Below are positions 50,390 to 61,197 of a DNA stretch of 64,000 nt, in pieces. Position 1 is the first letter of the stretch. Each line of letters starts with the position of its first letter. The position numbers and the translations under genes are program-made. The notes below the pieces were generated by a model that did not search any database, was not told the DNA's origin, and was given only the letters and a program-made list of their open reading frames with translations. Origin of the DNA: Cheilinus undulatus (Eukaryota > Chordata > Actinopteri > Labriformes > Labridae); contig NC_054885.1 of the NCBI RefSeq assembly GCF_018320785.1, positions 9,670,421 to 9,734,420 of the forward strand, in the 5' to 3' direction.

Positions 50390-50620
50390 TACCCCACCTT
50401 TAAGATCTGGGAGGGGCAGGGAGGCAGCGTGGCTCCTTCAGGAGCTGCTTTGGCGTTAATCTGCAGTGTGGCTGATGTTAAGACAGTTAAAGTTGTTTGT
50501 GGGTCACTCTCTGTCTTCACTTGCTCGTGTCTGCGCTCTCTCACGCTCAGGACGTCCTCGGGGAATGCTGTCGGGCTGAAATTCAATCTTTGACCCTCTC
50601 CTCCTGCTGCAGCCGCCACT
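50390..50620 (-). promoter_or_regulatory. Candidate upstream non-coding exon or promoter of kcna7
   Basis: On the minus strand a G-rich, CpG-bearing stretch (CCCGAGGACGTCCTGAGCGT) leads to TCTTAAAG followed by GTGGGG, a possible weak donor. It is the most promoter-like DNA between the kcna7 acceptor at 47538 and hsd17b14. Speculative. Confidence 0.25.
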
Positions 50621-50720
50621 TCAACCCTCTTTTTCCTTCCCCCAGCACCCCTTTCTCACCCAGAGATGTCAACCTCTTAACCCCTTACTCTCTCCTAAAC
50701 ATACTGTAAATGTTTGCACA

Positions 50721-51608
50721 CATGTGTGAGCCTGCACTCTCACAGCGGAGGCTCAATGAAGACATTTAAACATTTCAGCCTGGGATTGGAGAACAAATGT
50801 GTAATTGGAGATTTTTTAAAGCTTAGTTCTGTCTCCATTAGCTATAATAATATTGCTGTCCTCATGTATTTCTTATTAAATTCAACTATGTGACTGTGCC
50901 TTGAGCCTAATTTTAATATAAAAGTTATTTAAAATGGGGAAACAAGATATGGCAATTAATACTTGTCCTCATCCTGAATTAATCTGTATGTCTGTAGTTA
51001 TTTTAGACGCATCATGAAGTCTACACTCAAGAATTTCAGTGACGTAGTGTCTGTGCAGCAAAACAACAAATGCCTGAGCTACATATCAAGACAGAAGCAT
51101 TTTGCAAATGATACATTTAAAAACACATTAGTGTCATCACCAACTTTTACAATGTCAAAACGGGTAGCTCTTTAGTACCTTAAAGACCCCGTAAAGTGAA
51201 AATAAATCTGTGTTTAGGTTTGCTGTTTGATAGGTCACTGTGTTATGAACCCCCAGGTCAAATAAAACATCTCCAAGTTTATAAAAATCAAGCTGCAAAA
51301 TCATGAAAAATGAGGCAGATCATTCTAATGATAAACTAATTAATGAAGCCTTTTAAGGTGGGATTTTTAAAAATTCAGTGAGGCCCCCTTGTCTTTTAAT
51401 CCCAGTGATGTCCCTGGTCTGTCCTCAGTGCTCCACCACAGGAATACCATGCACTGAGGACTAGCACTTTATATCACAACATTATTGTTTTATATAAGCA
51501 TTGCCATGCAGCTCCATCAGTGAGCAGGTTTCATCAGACTGTTAGGGGCAACAGAATATTCTGGAATATATCTGAATGTGATTAGCATTAATCAGAGCCA
51601 TCTCCTTT
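50721..51608. other. Intergenic spacer, nothing recognised
   Basis: AT-rich; no gene or named repeat. Confidence 0.4.
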
Positions 51609-51616
51609 AACTAGCT

Positions 51617-52742
51617 TAGTGGTTCTCAAATGGGGTGGCAAGGCACGCTAGTGTGTCTTAAGGCAAGTCCAGGTATGCCGTTGGAATTTGTACAATCCGT
51701 TATTACTACAACTGTACGGCAAGTACTGTAACCAGGCCTGCCCGCAGATCTGGACCCCTGTCAAACCACAAGGAATGGGACCTCCCCAGTTGGGATTTAT
51801 TGATGATGTCAGTGTATGTGTGTTGGATCAGTAGCATTGGTGCTAGCATCCTGGCTAACAGTCACCTCATTCAGAGCTGAAAAGCATGGCAAGCTATTAT
51901 TGAGTTGAAATTTATGTTGAAATTATTAATTCCTGCTATTTTAACCAAGTTGACCAGTTTTTCTACCAATTTTTGCCACTTCTTTTGACAACTTAAACCA
52001 TTTTGCTGCTTTTTTTAAGCATTTTTGCCACTTCTTATTATTACTTTTGACACATTTTTGCCAGTTTTTTGGAACTTTCTGCCACATTTAATAATTTTTG
52101 CTACCTTTTTGCCACTTTCTGCCCAATTTTGCTATTGTTTGGCCATTTTTTTTTTTTTTTTTTTTTGCAATTTTTCCCCATCACTTTTAACCCTTTTTTT
52201 TTTTTACCACCTTTTAGCAACTTTAACCTTCTTTGCCACTTTCTGCCACTTGTTATCTATTTTGCCACCTTTTTGACTCTTTCACCCCATTTATGCCACC
52301 TTCTTGCCAATTTTTGCCTACTTTTGCCTTTGTTTGACCACTTTTTTGCCAAATTTTGCAATTTTTATCAGCTTTAACCAATTTTCAGCACCTTTTTACA
52401 ATATGTAAGCCTTTTAGAAGTTTTTGCCAATTTTAGCCTATTGTCTGGCCACTTTTTTTTACCAATTCTTGCCCATTTCTGACTTTGTTTTGTAACTTTT
52501 TGCCCAATTTTGCCATGTTTTTTTAAATCACTTTTGCCACCTTTTGCCCACTTTTGCCATCTTCATGATCCTCAAGTTGGCTGGGCCCCAGAAAGCTCTC
52601 CCCCCTTTATTTCCCCTTATAGTCTACCTTGACACTAACATTATTTTAAAAGTCATTTTTTTATCGATTTAAATATGGTGTGCCTTGAGATTTTGGCTTG
52701 ACTTTAGGTGTGCCTTGGGTGAAAAAAGTTTGAAAAACACTG
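51617..52742. mobile_element. hAT-like element swollen by an internal tandem array
   Basis: Starts TAGTGGTTCTCAAATGGGG and ends AAAAAAGTTTGAAAAACACTG; flanks AACTAGCT (51609-51616) and AACTAGTT (52743-52750) are an 8-base duplication with one change. Ends and subterminal GTGCCTT blocks match 4563-4752 and 42810-42865. 1126 bases, of which more than half is the array below. Confidence 0.85.
51950..52570 (+). repeat. Degenerate TTTTGCCAC tandem array
   Basis: Words such as TTTTTGCCACTTTCTGCC recur with variable T runs and drift through about 600 bases. Long open frames here are products of the base bias. Confidence 0.9.
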
Positions 52743-53112
52743 AACTAGTTGATCAAAATCACTTAAAACAGCCGGAATTCCCATCCTTGCTCTGTTGACT
52801 ATTTTTCAGTGTAATTCGTGATGTCCCATACTCCAATTGCCCCCTGAATGCAGCACAGTAAACCCCATGATTTGCATGAACTTTGAACCTAACACAAACT
52901 GCAGTTACAAACCATATTCTTTACAAACCGGAACTTTTGAGAATGCGGAAAAACAGGTGGAGACAAGACTGGCAGGCACGCATTAGAAACGATAACGACA
53001 CTCCCAAATTTTAGCACAACAAGAGATAGCGCTGTTTGATAGCAGCGCAGCTTTGCGGCGTTTTACGACCCTTGTGTGTGTGTGTGTTTTTTTAAAGCAC
53101 CGTCTTCCCAAA

Positions 53113-53194
53113 ATGTCCCTCCGCTACCAGGATAAAGTTGTGATCGTCACTGGAGGATCCAAAGGGATTGGCAGAGGGATTGTCAGAGTGTTTG
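53113..53194 (+). CDS. hsd17b14: hsd17b14 exon 1
   Basis: Start codon after CCCAAA, then [20 protein letters not shown], the dinucleotide-binding beta-alpha unit. Donor TTTG before GTATGG, phase 1. A short TG run and T tract (53074-53095) sit in the 5' leader. Confidence 0.93.
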
Positions 53195-56100
53195 GTATGG
53201 TTATATCCGTGCTGATACCGGGACTTATGCAGGTGTGTTTGGTTATGGCGCATTAACTCTTTGCATCTCTTTTGTTTTAGTGGAGAATGGTGCTAAAGTC
53301 GTGTTTTGTGCAAGAGGAGGTTAGTATTTTTGTTCTTATCTTATTCAAAGTGATATGTATTCATAAATAGTTGCACCATGCTGCTTTATAACCTATCGAG
53401 AACGTTATAATTAAGTTTCATGGTTAAAAATGTATGTATTTGCTTCTTTTATAACTGAAGTTAAGGGGAATATTTGCATCTTATTTGAATGAAAGACTTA
53501 TACGCTATTTGTTGTACAGCTGCAGCAGGTGAAGCTCTGGAGGCTGAGCTCAACAAATCAGGGCGAGGCTCCTGCAAATTCATCACATGTGACATCTCCA
53601 AAGAGGAAGACATCAAGGTAAAGGTGTTAATGTGGAGAGTAGAAAGTCATGATCACAAGACATGAAGCTGTAAAAACTCTACCCTGTTCATCTCCAGACT
53701 TCAGTCCAAAGGTCCTGACGGTTAAACCACATTTTTATGTCTCCCTTTTAAGCTTGAACTCTTAAATCTGTTACCTTTTTGACTGTACCTTTGCTTTGCT
53801 TCTGTTTGCTTTGCTGCTGCTGAACAAGTTCCTCTGCTATGTGTTTTTTTTGACCCACAGAGACTAGTGTCGTCCACAGTGGAGATTTACGGAACAGTTG
53901 ACTGTCTGGTGAACAATGCAGGGTGGCGTAAGTCCCATAGAAGACTACTGAATGATGATGACAAGCTCTTAGGAGGCCTCGCATGATGCATAAATGGAAT
54001 AAACTGTTTTATTTCCTCCTTAGACCCTCCTCATAAACCAACTGATGACACGAGTGCAGAGGAGTTCAGGGATCTGCTCAATCTGAACCTCATCAGTTAC
54101 TTTCTGGCTTCCAAAGTATGTATCAAACTTTAACTAAAGCTCCTGTGAGGGTGTTTGAAATGTATATAAAGCAAAATAAAATGGGTAATGACGTCTCTTT
54201 GTAACCTACAAGAGCAAAGGAGACCAACACTGATAACAGTGAGATTAACTTTATTTAAAACCTTAAAGAAAACGTTTACAAAGTGCTTTAACATACAAGC
54301 AAAAGCAACATAGAACAAACCAGAGAAGTCACACAAAGAAAAACCTAACAACATAAGACCGTGACAGCAAGAGAGCCCATATAACAGAAGAAAAAATGCT
54401 ATAATTAACTCAACCATTATGGAAGCCATCATAGGACGCATTATATTAAACAGCTTAAACATAGTATAATAGGTTCTTTGCAGATTATGTCAAGCAGCAG
54501 CTGAGAACTCCTGATGGGGGGCAAGAGGGGATTTCTGCATGGAGAAGTGCAAAAATAAAAACATTCTTTATTCTTATGCCACTTTTAATGTCCTGAAAGT
54601 AGTCAAATATTTAAAAACACACCAAGACAGCAGCAGCAGGCAAGAATTAAAAATCCTCCATCTAAAGCCTGGATGAACGTTGTCACACAATGTTTAGTCT
54701 GTTACTACAAAGCAGACCAGTTTGGTTCAGTATTGTTTTGTCAAAGTGCAGCACATTAAACTCTGATCTTACCTGTGTTTTCTCAGCTGCTGTCTGTCCA
54801 GTCTTGCTTGTTGTGACAGGAGATCTGTCTCTTTTAAGAGATCCAGATCATTTGGCTCAGCTCAGTAGAGCTTGTTGTTTGGCTCTCAAATGGCTCTTCA
54901 TTTGGTACCAGTTTGGCTTTTAAATGTGGAACTGAATAACGACAAAAGATGGAGGAATAAAATATTAAAGAGCCATTTCGTAGCACAGGTTCATCCATGA
55001 ATGACGCGCCATTTTTTTTTTGTTTTTATCATGTTATTACGAAATTACTTATTTTTATAGGTTAAAGGGGCTCACCTTAACTCTTAACTCAGAAGAAACT
55101 CTTCAAGACTCTTGTCTCTCTTCATATGGCTAAATTAATGGTTCTCAACTGGTGGGTCACGAACCCAAAGTGGGTAGCGGAGCTGTTTTCAGTGGGCCGC
55201 TAATATGTGCCGGGAAACATCAGTGTGTGCAGTGTTTTTAGATTTTTTTTTCTGCAGTTTAAGTTTTGACAGCAGAAAGAACACAAAAAAGTGCTTGACA
55301 GATTATTTTAAGTTATCCAAGAATTTTCATTGTGAATTTACCTGAAATTTTGGGGGATTTTTGTTGACATTTTCCCAGACACTTTTGATAATCCTACCTG
55401 AGACTTTTCCTGAAAATGTGAAGAAATTTGACAAAAGGAACTTAAAACTTTTTGGAACTTCCAACATTAATTACTTGGACTTTTCACAGAGCCTTTCAGC
55501 CTTTTCCAGGAGGTTTCCTGGAATATTTCAGAAATTTTCACTGGAAACATTAGGTATTTTTGGGAACCTTCCTGGAAATTTTTTGGAATTGGAGTGTGTC
55601 TCTGAAACTTTCAGGAACTTTCTATGACACTTTTCCCAGAAACTTGAGGGTGTTTTCTTCAGTCTCTTTCTTTTGTTATTTTCTTTACTGTCTGAGGTCT
55701 AAACAGCACTGGGATTTATTAAATGGATCTGGTTAAGACAAAGCAGAACTTTGGGTTGTGATTGCTAATATAGGAGTTGGTAATGGGTCCTAAGGATAAA
55801 CCAATTGAGAGCCACTGGACTAGATGATGCTTGACACTAGGAGGTCTGCAGGTATATGTGATATTGATGGCCTCCACACCAGGTATATCGGTTGAACTGG
55901 ATAAAATCACTCATATGTAAAGAGCTTGGATCATACACAATGCATGTAGAACATTTCTGATGAGAATTGCAGCACAAAGGTTCATTTAGAGCTTTAAAGT
56001 ACTAACTTCTCATCTGTTCCTATTCATTCCTAATGGCTGAATAAATACTATGGCAACAGTTCAGTAACACAATGTTGTCGTTGCATTTGTCCAATTAGAA

Positions 56101-59100
56101 AATGTGCAGAATTTGCTTACAGTTTTTTATTAAAAACAAGAAATTACCCAATTTTTAGGGTGCCCCTTTCTGTTACTTTTGTTGCCATAGTGTTAAAACA
56201 GGTGTTATCATTTAGTGTCATATCAAACATTAAACTTCTGATATAATTCTGATATCTAGTTCAACACAACTGAAAACTACAGCCTAAAGCATATCAAATA
56301 AATTGAAAATCATATTGAAAAATCTTAGAAAGGCAGATTTATTGATATTTATTACTATGTTCATATTTAGTAACACTAGATGGTACAAATGTCCTTAAAT
56401 GTGTGTCCTTTGAGTGAATAAAAAAACATCTTTGAATTGACAGAGGTCTCACTCTCTCTCCAGTACGCGTTGCCGTATCTGCGGCAGCGTCAGGGAAACA
56501 TCATCAACGTGTCGAGTCTGGTGGGAAGCATCGGTCAGAAAGATGCTGCTCCGTACGTCGCCACCAAGGTGAGTTCATTCTCCAGGCTTCAGAGTGTGTA
56601 ATAGTTTCTACTGACAGCTGAGGCAATAGAGACCTTTAATGTACTAATTTCTCCACAAGGGGGCAATCATTTCCATGACAAAGGCGATGGCTGTGGATGA
56701 GAGTCGCTACAATGTGAGGGTCAACTGGTGAGTTAAACTGGTTTCAGAATCCAACTGGTTTTTCCAGCTCTGTCTTACTGATGATAATGATAAATCCTCC
56801 CTCACTCTGATGTTAATTTAAAGGTTTGATGTTCCGAACTGACAGTAACCTGGGTTTAAAGATTTTCCTCTGTTGATATAAACTTTGTATTTGATATTTT
56901 TAATTAATGTGTATTTATAATGTTCATTTTTTTTATTTTCACTTAAATTTTATGTTTTTTTGTTTTTTTGTTTTTTTTTTTTTACTGATTTTTAATGCTA
57001 TTTCAGAGAAATCAGGAAGGTCAACCTTATTTTTTTCTGTTTTTATAGTGATGCAATTATAGCTGTATTTATTGATTCATGTAATTATTTTTATACCACT
57101 AAGCTTATAATTGCCAGTTCCAGAGGCATTATGATTTCTGATTGTCCATCAACTGTACGTATGTCTGTCATGCCTTGAAATAAATGTAAGTTATCTGGAG
57201 TATCCTCACAGTTTCTGATTGTATTTAACAATGACATCCTCTCTTTACAAATACTATTGTGTCATGTGCTGCAGCATCTCTCCAGGTAACATTCTGACAC
57301 CTCTATGGGAAGATTTAGCCTCACAAACACCAGATGCTGCTGCAGCCATAAAGGCAGGAGAAAATTCTCAGGTGAGCTCTTACAGTGAAAACACATTTTC
57401 TTCATAGAGCTATAAAAGAAAAGGAGCATGCTTAAAGTGGAGCTAGATTTTGGTATCTCTTGGTGCTGTTGTTTTTTTGCTATTAGTCACTTTGCACCCT
57501 TAGCAAACAGATACCATTGGTGCCCCGATGATCTGTGTTTGTGCACTTGATTAAACTCTATTATATAGTTTTCTGTTTACCAGTGTGTTCCTCTCTGTTC
57601 TTTTGTTGATACTGGGAATTTGTTGAACTGCACATTGCTCTAATATGAAGCCAAAAATGATCACCGTTGCAGTGGACACTGTTGCATCGTTGCCGTCTCA
57701 TCATTGTTTTGACAGAGAAAGTCTAACTGCCGAAGAGGTGTGTGGACAACAAACTCAGGAAGATGATTTTCCTTGAAATTTTCAGGAGTGCATTTGTTAA
57801 AAAAAGGCCCATGATGACAGTTTTTACTTTTTATCAGTGCTTCACTTGATTGGATTTATTCACAATATCTTTCCATTTAAACACGTTAGATGTGAGTAAA
57901 TTAATCACAGTGCTTTGTCCCGGCTCATAGAGGTTAATCTTCCTGACAGAAACTTTTGGTTTCAGGACATTCAGCAGCTTCACAAATGCCACAGCATTGT
58001 TTTGCTAATGAGTCCAGCTGTGACACTCTGCTGTTTTTTTCTTGGGTTGTAAATACTTTCTCTCTCTTAATCCTGGGTCCAAACTGAAACCGTTTCTCCT
58101 ATTGGCTACTTTTTCATTGCCATGTAAATTACAGCGGTCTTTTCATCCTGCTCAGAGAAGGTGTTTGAAGCCAAATGGTGATGCAACAAACTGAGATGTG
58201 GCAACGTGGGACTACGGAGTTAGCTCGCTACTCCCTATGTATATAACGGGAGAAGGCATATTTGAAATGTCCTGATGGGTTTGTGGCTAAGTAATGACAT
58301 GAAGTTAACAAAATTTAAGTGAATTTTGTCTGCTTTAACAAACTTTACTTTCAGCCCAAACCATCTTTATCACTTTATTTATTTGTCGATTTATTTAAAC
58401 CCTCACCACTCTGATATGTATTTTTAAAACTCCAAAGTGTTTTTTAACTGAAGGGAAGTGATTGTTTAGCAGATAAATTAACTTTATTTTCTTCATAAAA
58501 ATCTATTCGTTTCATGACAGTAATGCTAACTGTGAAACGTTTTTATAAGGATAGAACAGCCTCGCTCTCTCTTAAGACAGTGTCCCCCTTCTACTTCCAC
58601 AGGTTATTTTTAAAGGTTCCCCTTTTGCATCTCTGCTCTTTTAGGAATATTCATCAGCATAGAATTTTCTAAAGGAGCTAAAATAATATATTACATATTG
58701 AAATGTTTTATATGTTAATACTGTCTCTTATTAGCTATTCATTCTAGCTGATATATGCAGTAAATAACATCCCTTATTAGCTGTAAATATCAGCCTATAT
58801 CAGCTGTAAATATATATCTATATAAGCTGCATATATAGGTCAATAACAGCTGTAATTATAGGTCTGTATAAGTTGTATATATAAGTCTATATCAGCTGTA
58901 AATATAGGCCTATATCAGCTGTAAATATAGGTTTATATCAGCTGTAAATATAGGCCTATATCAGCTGTAAATTTAAGTCTTTAACAGCTTTAAATATAGG
59001 TCTATGTTAGCTATAAATAAAGGTCTACTTCAGCTTTGAATATATGTCTCTATCAGCTGTAAATATAGGTCTGTATCAGCCATAAATATAGGTTTATATC

Positions 59101-60478
59101 ATCTGTAAATATAGGTTTAAATCAGCGGTAAATATGTCTATATCAGCTGTTAATATAGGTTTATATCAGCTGTAAATATATATTTATATCAGCTGTGAAT
59201 AAAGGTCTATATCAGCTATAAATATAGCCCTTTATCAGCTCACAATATAGGTCTATATCAGCTGTCAATATAGGTTCATATCCAGTTGAGTAGTACAGGG
59301 TAAACACAGGTACACTGAGTATACCCACTCATTTTTTGGTGCCATAGAGTATACCCACTTCCAAAGAGTGTATAAATTAAGAGTATACCTACTTCTGCAA
59401 ACACCATGTTACTGCTGTCTATATCAGCTGTAAATATGACCTAAATCAGATGTAAATATTGTCATTTGTCAGCTGTAAACATCAGTCTTTATCAGCTGTA
59501 TTTGCCTCTATCAGCTTTAAATGTTGGCCTGTATCAGTGGTAATAACCAGCTTATATGAGCTGTAAAACATTTTCCTGTATCAACCACAAATATAAGCAT
59601 TTATATGTTGTCAATATAGGCCTATATCGGCTCTAAATCTCAACCTATGTCATGTCTAAATATCAGTCTACATCAGCTCTACATATCAGCCTAAATCAGC
59701 CATAAATACAGCCTATCAGCTGTAAATTGTGGCGTATATGAGCTTTCAAAATAAGCCTTCAAAAGGTGTAAATATCAGACCTCAGCTGAAAATTTCAGTC
59801 TATATCAGCTGAAAACATTGGTTGCATGTACAAATAAATTGATTGATTTTTAGACCATACAGACAGATCTATGTCAACTTAAGCATTTTCATTTGTTTAT
59901 CCTTTTTCCTTAAAATTTAAAGTTGCTAGTAATGACTGATGTTTTAGATCTGAACTACATTTATGTACCAGTATCAGCAAAATGAATTCAGAAATATTTA
60001 CATATTGAATGTTGACAAAAATCTATTATTGTGCATCCTTATAACTAGTATATGAGTCTCCATTTTTTAGCAGGAACTCCTGACTTGCAAAAACTTCCAA
60101 ACTTTTATGTGTTCCCTGATGCGGTTCAAGACCCCCTGAAACAGATTTAGAAGTTCTTGCTTGGCTCGTTAAAAAGTTATAGGCCAAGCTGCCTATTTAC
60201 AGAACACTCCAGCTGTGGTATCAGCTCTGGAAGGCATAAACTCAAGGAAGTTATAGGCTGCAATCACAAGAATGTTGTGTCTGAACAGGAATGAGAAATG
60301 ACCCTGTTATTTATTTATTTTTCTCATGCAGCTTCTGGGTCGTATGGGGACAGAGGAGGAGAGCGGACTGGCTGCTCTGTATCTCGCTGCTGATGCCACT
60401 TTCTGCACCGGGATCGACCTGCTGCTCAGCGGTGGAGCTGAACTCAACTATGGCTTCAAGAGTCAAATCCCATCATGA
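53113..60478 (+). CDS. hsd17b14: 17-beta-hydroxysteroid dehydrogenase 14 (DHRS10), complete
   Basis: Short-chain dehydrogenase/reductase; cytosolic NAD-dependent oxidation at position 17 of steroids, with L-fucose also reported for the human enzyme. Nine exons: 53113-53194, 53281-53319, 53520-53617, 53861-53927, 54024-54115, 56464-56568, 56660-56727, 57275-57371, 60332-60478; all GT-AG and in frame, 264 residues (human 270). Seen: cofactor motif TGGSKGIG at 13-20, NNAG at 91-94, catalytic Asn117, Ser144, Tyr157, Lys161, then [16 protein letters not shown] and [12 protein letters not shown] near the end. The segments NVSSLVG-IGQ and PYVATKGA match human HSD17B14 better than other SDRs I recall. 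ATG at 53113 has A at -3. Intron 8 (2960 bases) holds a large minisatellite. Confidence 0.95.
53281..53319 (+). CDS. hsd17b14: hsd17b14 exon 2 (39-base micro-exon)
   Basis: Acceptor cttttgttttag, donor GAG before GTTAGT. Encodes [13 protein letters not shown], the second beta strand that ends by the cofactor ribose. Phase 1 in and out. Confidence 0.88.
53520..53617 (+). CDS. hsd17b14: hsd17b14 exon 3
   Basis: Acceptor gttgtacag, donor ATCAAG before GTAAAG. Encodes [15 protein letters not shown] and [13 protein letters not shown]; the CDIS element is the usual SDR adenine-ring Asp region. Ends phase 0. Confidence 0.93.
53861..53927 (+). CDS. hsd17b14: hsd17b14 exon 4
   Basis: Acceptor gacccacag, donor GGTGGC before GTAAGT. 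Encodes [21 protein letters not shown], with the SDR NNAG motif (last 20 residues hold it). Phase 0 in, 1 out. Confidence 0.94.
54024..54115 (+). CDS. hsd17b14: hsd17b14 exon 5
   Basis: Acceptor tcctccttag, donor TCCAAA before GTATGT. Encodes [15 protein letters not shown] and [14 protein letters not shown], including the structural Asn117 of the catalytic tetrad. Confidence 0.94.
54116..54799. other. hsd17b14 intron 5, first part
   Basis: 54240-54330 (TTTATTTAAAACCTTAAAG, CAAAGTGCTTTAACATAC) resembles a worn retroposon tail. Otherwise nothing recognised. Confidence 0.4.
54800..54990 (+). repeat. GGCTCTT-type dispersed repeat, copy 2
   Basis: AAGAGATCCAGATCATTTGG, TTTGGCTCTCAAATGGCTC and GGTACCAGTTTGGCTTTTA match 35840-35945. 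Confidence 0.65.
55136..55817. mobile_element. hAT-like element in hsd17b14 intron 5
   Basis: Starts TAATGGTTCTCAACTGGTGG and ends AACCAATTGAGAGCCACTG. Flanks GGCTAAAT and GACTAGAT agree at 6 of 8. Holds its own internal array at 55330-55640. Confidence 0.75.
55330..55640 (+). repeat. Degenerate CCTGGAAATTTT array
   Basis: Words CCTGAAATTTT, CCTGAAAATG, CCTGGAATATTT, CACTGGAAACATT, CCTGGAAATTTTTTGG and AGGAACTTTC recur at loose spacing inside the hAT-like element. Confidence 0.65.
55835..56035 (+). repeat. Dispersed 200-base repeat, copy 2
   Basis: Aligns in order with 36580-36790: AGGAGGTCTGCAGGTA, CACACCAGGTATATC, ACAATGCATGTAGAAC, TTTAGAGCTTTAAAGTACT. Confidence 0.7.
56464..56568 (+). 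CDS. hsd17b14: hsd17b14 exon 6 (catalytic Ser, Tyr, Lys)
   Basis: Acceptor ctctctctccag, donor ACCAAG before GTGAGT; 35 whole codons. Encodes [20 protein letters not shown] then GSIGQ and PYVATK; Ser144, Tyr157 and Lys161 are all here. Confidence 0.95.
56660..56727 (+). CDS. hsd17b14: hsd17b14 exon 7
   Basis: Acceptor tctccacaag, donor AACTG before GTGAGT. Encodes [20 protein letters not shown] and VN, ending two bases into a Cys codon. The intron before it is only 91 bases. Confidence 0.94.
56728..57274. other. hsd17b14 intron 7
   Basis: Ordinary intron of 547 bases, T-rich at 56930-56990. No repeat recognised. Confidence 0.5.
57275..57371 (+). CDS. hsd17b14: hsd17b14 exon 8
   Basis: Acceptor gtgctgcag, donor TCTCAG before GTGAGC. 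Completes the Cys and encodes [15 protein letters not shown], the SDR PG motif and substrate loop, ending phase 0. Confidence 0.94.
57372..58714. other. hsd17b14 intron 8, first part
   Basis: No repeat or exon recognised. Confidence 0.45.
58715..59820. repeat. Minisatellite of about 22 bases carrying CAGCTG
   Basis: Consensus near TATATCAGCTGTAAATATAG followed by GT or GC. Regular from 58790 to 59282, interrupted at 59283-59410, then increasingly degenerate to 59820. I count 17 exact CAGCTG hexamers. Lies wholly in hsd17b14 intron 8. Confidence 0.92.
59283..59410. repeat. Unrelated block interrupting the minisatellite
   Basis: About 128 bases with GAGTATACCCACT repeated (59317, 59348) and AGAGTATACCTACTT, between array units TATAGGTTCATATC and GTCTATATCAGCTG. 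Either a small insertion or a separate local repeat. Confidence 0.55.
60332..60478 (+). CDS. hsd17b14: hsd17b14 exon 9 (terminal)
   Basis: Acceptor ctcatgcag, stop TGA at 60476-60478. Encodes [20 protein letters not shown], then [18 protein letters not shown] and [10 protein letters not shown]. The C-terminal tail is a few residues shorter than human. Confidence 0.95.
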   Translation, partial: LLGRMGTEEESGLAALYLAADATFCTGIDLLLSGGAELNYGFKSQIPS

Positions 60479-61059
60479 TGTCCAGCCCGGTGTCCAAAAA
60501 GTCAATTAACTAATTAACGTGTTTCAGTGCAGATTTTGTATACAAACAAAGTGCTGGTGCATTAATGAGATACTAAATGGGTGTAATATAAATATGTTTT
60601 TTATCAAATGAATCAAAATGCTGCTATTTTAATAATTCACTCTTGCTAGGATACGACAGTTTAAGATTTTGGCATCCTAACAAACTGTGAAATAAGACCT
60701 GTACCCCTCCCCTCTGTTCATCCAATCAGCATCAACCTTTTTGACCCCAAATAACCTCTTCCGTTGGGGCCTGTTGGATCTACCAATCAGATGTCATGAT
60801 TCTGTCACGCCTCCAATGACTTTCTTAATGTACTATTCAATGAGCCCATTCACTTGAACAAGAGTAATATATTATTAAACTGATTTTCTTACCACAGCAG
60901 TCTTTGGTTTGGTTTCAGACAGACGTTGGTTGAGCATTGACGGTATTAACTAAGAAAAACAGATAGAGTGAATGATAAACTGCTGACTAAAATGTCATAA
61001 ACTTGTCAAAGCCAAGTGTTTGTTTTAAAGAAGGCTATATTCTAAGTGTGGGAGGTTTC
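60479..61059. other. hsd17b14 3' UTR and spacer
   Basis: About 580 bases; no clear AATAAA signal close to the stop and no repeat recognised. Confidence 0.45.
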
Positions 61060-61179
61060 TTTCTTCACCACAGCTGAGCAACGTCTCCGATTTCAAAGCG
61101 GAACTCAAGTTGAGTCGGAGGCAGAGTTTGTGTTTCCACACGAGCCGATAAGCTCAATAATCGTCGTTACGTAGCGGAG
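61060..61179 (+). promoter_or_regulatory. Probable promoter and 5' UTR of the 61180 gene
   Basis: CpG-containing stretch (several CG steps between 61081 and 61177) unlike the AT-rich flanks, directly before the ATG. No TATA box is obvious. Start about 600 bases past the hsd17b14 stop. Confidence 0.4.
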
Positions 61180-61197
61180 ATGGCAGCACTCCGAACG
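61180..61197 (+). CDS. bcat2: First coding exon, probably mitochondrial branched-chain aminotransferase
   Basis: ATG in a good context (GCGGAGATGG) followed by five codons, MAALRT, then a consensus donor GTGAGT. If unspliced the frame stops after five more codons, so a spliced first exon is the better reading. A short alanine/arginine start suits a mitochondrial presequence; human BCAT2 begins MAAAALGQ and lies next to HSD17B14 on 19q13.33. No second exon was recognised before 64000. Name rests on neighbourhood plus six residues. Confidence 0.5.

Noticed and set aside
52025..52377. Phe-rich frames with membrane-like composition
   Set aside because: Translation of the TTTTGCC array, no other support.
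53053..53112. Longer N-terminus of hsd17b14
   Set aside because: The frame is open upstream only from a TTG, through a TG/T run; ATG at 53113 gives the family length.
58715..59820. CRISPR-like array
   Set aside because: Head-to-tail minisatellite with drift and no unique spacers, in a vertebrate intron.
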